A program made the position numbers and the translations under genes. Under the pieces are notes generated by a model, which was not told the DNA's origin, did no database searches, and was given only the letters and a program-made list of their open reading frames with translations. Positions 30,549 through 31,524 of a stretch of 31,524 bases of DNA are shown piece by piece. How positions within the stretch are numbered: the stretch's first letter is position 1; each line of letters opens with the position of its first letter. The DNA comes from a virus. Location of the stretch: the IMG/VR virus record IMGVR_UViG_3300044950_000323, positions 1 through 31,524 of that record; one strand, given 5' to 3'.

Positions 30549-31160
30549 CTATGCGACGAGAAGTAATAGTTCAATGTCGTCCTCGTCATTGACGGCATCA
30601 AGTTGATGTGAAGCTACTTGCATTATACCCCATCTAGCACGTATAACACGTAACTCCTGGGTTATTTGCCAGATTCTAGGCAGTTCGTAAGTTAGTACGG
30701 GAGCGCTAGTTTTAGCGGTTCTAAGTGGCACCAAGGGGATTTTCGGCTCGGTACGTCTGGGGACTGAAGGACGAGTGTTTACTTGGGGGTTTGCAAGCTT
30801 TTCAACCTCTTTACGTTTAGCTTTCTTGACCTCAACAACCTTCGCTTCAGTCTTCTTGTCCTTAGCCGCCAGCTCTTCCAGATAAGCTTCTTGAAGCTGA
30901 TAGTAGAACAGGCGGTTGTAGCCCGACTTTGCGCTAGACTCTTCAGGTTTGGCTCGGGTGTTGAACTGCACCCAAGAAACTTTGGTGTCACACGGTACTG
31001 CGTGGGTATCGAACTGAACCCACGATACTTTGACGTCGCAAGGGGTTGCCTGAGTGTCAAACTGGAGCCAACTAACCCTCAGTTCAGTGACAACAGTGGA
31101 ACGTGTTCCCCATGAGTCACCAAAAGAATTACCCCAACTATCACCCCAGACAGATGCCAT
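30549..31160 (-). CDS. Virion-region protein with tandem 16-residue repeats, 203 aa
   Basis: The N-terminus is a Trp/Gly repeat (WGDSWGNSFGDSWG, residues 5-18). It is followed by three 16-residue repeats (residues 29-44, 45-60, 61-76) of the form VSWxQFxTxAxPxx, then a Lys/Glu-rich helix (about 95-125), a basic Pro-rich part and a final beta-like segment. No family recognised. It follows the partial upstream gene directly (stop then ATG) and belongs to the same operon. The repeats suggest a binding or assembly surface; the function is open. Confidence 0.72.
   Translation of the reverse strand: MASVWGDSWGNSFGDSWGTRSTVVTELRVSWLQFDTQATPCDVKVSWVQFDTHAVPCDTKVSWVQFNTRAKPEESSAKSGYNRLFYYQLQEAYLEELAAKDKKTEAKVVEVKKAKRKEVEKLANPQVNTRPSVPRRTEPKIPLVPLRTAKTSAPVLTYELPRIWQITQELRVIRARWGIMQVASHQLDAVNDEDDIELLLLVA
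30933..31076 (-). repeat. Three 48-bp tandem repeats (VSWxQF repeat)
   Basis: Three in-frame units encode VSWLQFDTQATPCDVK, VSWVQFDTHAVPCDTK and VSWVQFNTRAKPEESS. The DNA differs at many third positions while the VSWxQFxTxAxP core is kept, indicating old duplication under protein-level selection. Confidence 0.85.
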
Positions 31161-31524
31161 TTACACCGGCCCCCAAGTATCTCCAGCTGCGCCTGTACCA
31201 ATAACAGTTATGTCGTTCACCTCTTTGATATTGGCGTGTATCGGCGTGACTTCTGCTGCATCTAGTATTGCCTGAGCCAGCGCGACGAGATCAACGCCAC
31301 CACTTGAAGCGGTAGAGAGTGCTTTACCTGCCGAGCCTGTGATTTGATATTCAGATAGGAGAGAGTTCCATACTGCACTTGCCAGACCTTGAGGACTTAG
31401 TTCAGTAAATGGTGTCCATTCCCCGGCCATGCTTAAGATGCCACGAAGGTCTGAGGTTCCTGTTAGTGACGCCACTGAACCCGTACCTTCAACGGGAACG
31501 GTCATGGACAAGCCAGAGGTTCCG
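31161..31524 (-). CDS. Structural protein fragment (N-terminus outside window)
   Basis: The frame is open to the right edge and no start can be assigned; possible internal starts near 31505-31511 lack an SD. The visible 120 residues are Gly/Ser/Thr-rich and end with ELSPQGLASAVWNSLLSEYQ, a segment of a kind seen in tail or virion proteins, then LVALAQAILDAAEV and a GTGAAGDTWGPV end. It ends directly before the repeat protein. Identity unknown; virion function is inferred from the operon. Confidence 0.65.
   Translation of the reverse strand, partial: GTSGLSMTVPVEGTGSVASLTGTSDLRGILSMAGEWTPFTELSPQGLASAVWNSLLSEYQITGSAGKALSTASSGGVDLVALAQAILDAAEVTPIHANIKEVNDITVIGTGAAGDTWGPV

Overview
The window is an internal piece of a tailed dsDNA phage genome, most likely a short-tailed (podovirus-like) virulent phage of a Gram-negative bacterium. 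This rests on a family-A DNA polymerase beside an ATP-dependent ligase, an HK97-type major capsid protein, small head and adaptor genes leading straight to a fibre gene with no tape-measure gene, a run of large Gly/Ala-rich virion proteins of ejection-protein type, and sigma70-like promoters. No integrase, repressor, tRNA, rRNA or CRISPR array was seen. Both ends are cut inside genes. Terminase, portal and lysis genes are not in the window.

Left arm (1-10.5 kb, plus strand): a replication and recombination module. It holds the C-terminal part of DNA polymerase A, DNA ligase, a DUF932 protein, a Cas4-like PD-(D/E)XK nuclease with a probable Fe-S cluster, a Sak4-like P-loop ATPase, a DUF669-type ssDNA-binding protein, several small unknown proteins, an SNF2-type helicase-like ATPase and a VRR-NUC-like nuclease. 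Three related free-standing HNH endonucleases are lodged between these genes. Extended -10 or sigma70-like promoters, usually followed by a leader hairpin and a Shine-Dalgarno (SD) site, punctuate the arm, and one clear terminator lies at 7084-7113.

Right arm (31.5 down to 10.6 kb, minus strand): a tightly packed virion operon in which many genes overlap by TAATG. Read in its own direction it runs: partial structural gene, a protein with 16-residue tandem repeats, three small proteins, a GroES-like co-chaperonin, a scaffold-like protein, a conserved protein, a head protein, the major capsid protein, two small structural proteins, a connector candidate, a zinc-ribbon protein, an adaptor-like protein, a GIY-YIG homing endonuclease, the tail fibre, a membrane protein, a fibre-associated protein, a beta-rich tail protein and five large ejection-type proteins. 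It ends at an intrinsic terminator (10527-10555), where the two arms converge.

The least ordinary signals are RNA structures in the virion operon: a compact three-way junction with a competing helix in the leader of the co-chaperonin gene; an inverted repeat right after the capsid stop codon that hides the SD and start of the next gene and should be opened by ribosomes finishing the capsid gene; and a hairpin capped by C(UUCG)G one gene further on. Also notable are an HNH gene whose promoter predicts a leaderless mRNA, a helicase-like ATPase lacking the usual motif VI arginine, and a small domain shared by two otherwise unrelated early proteins.
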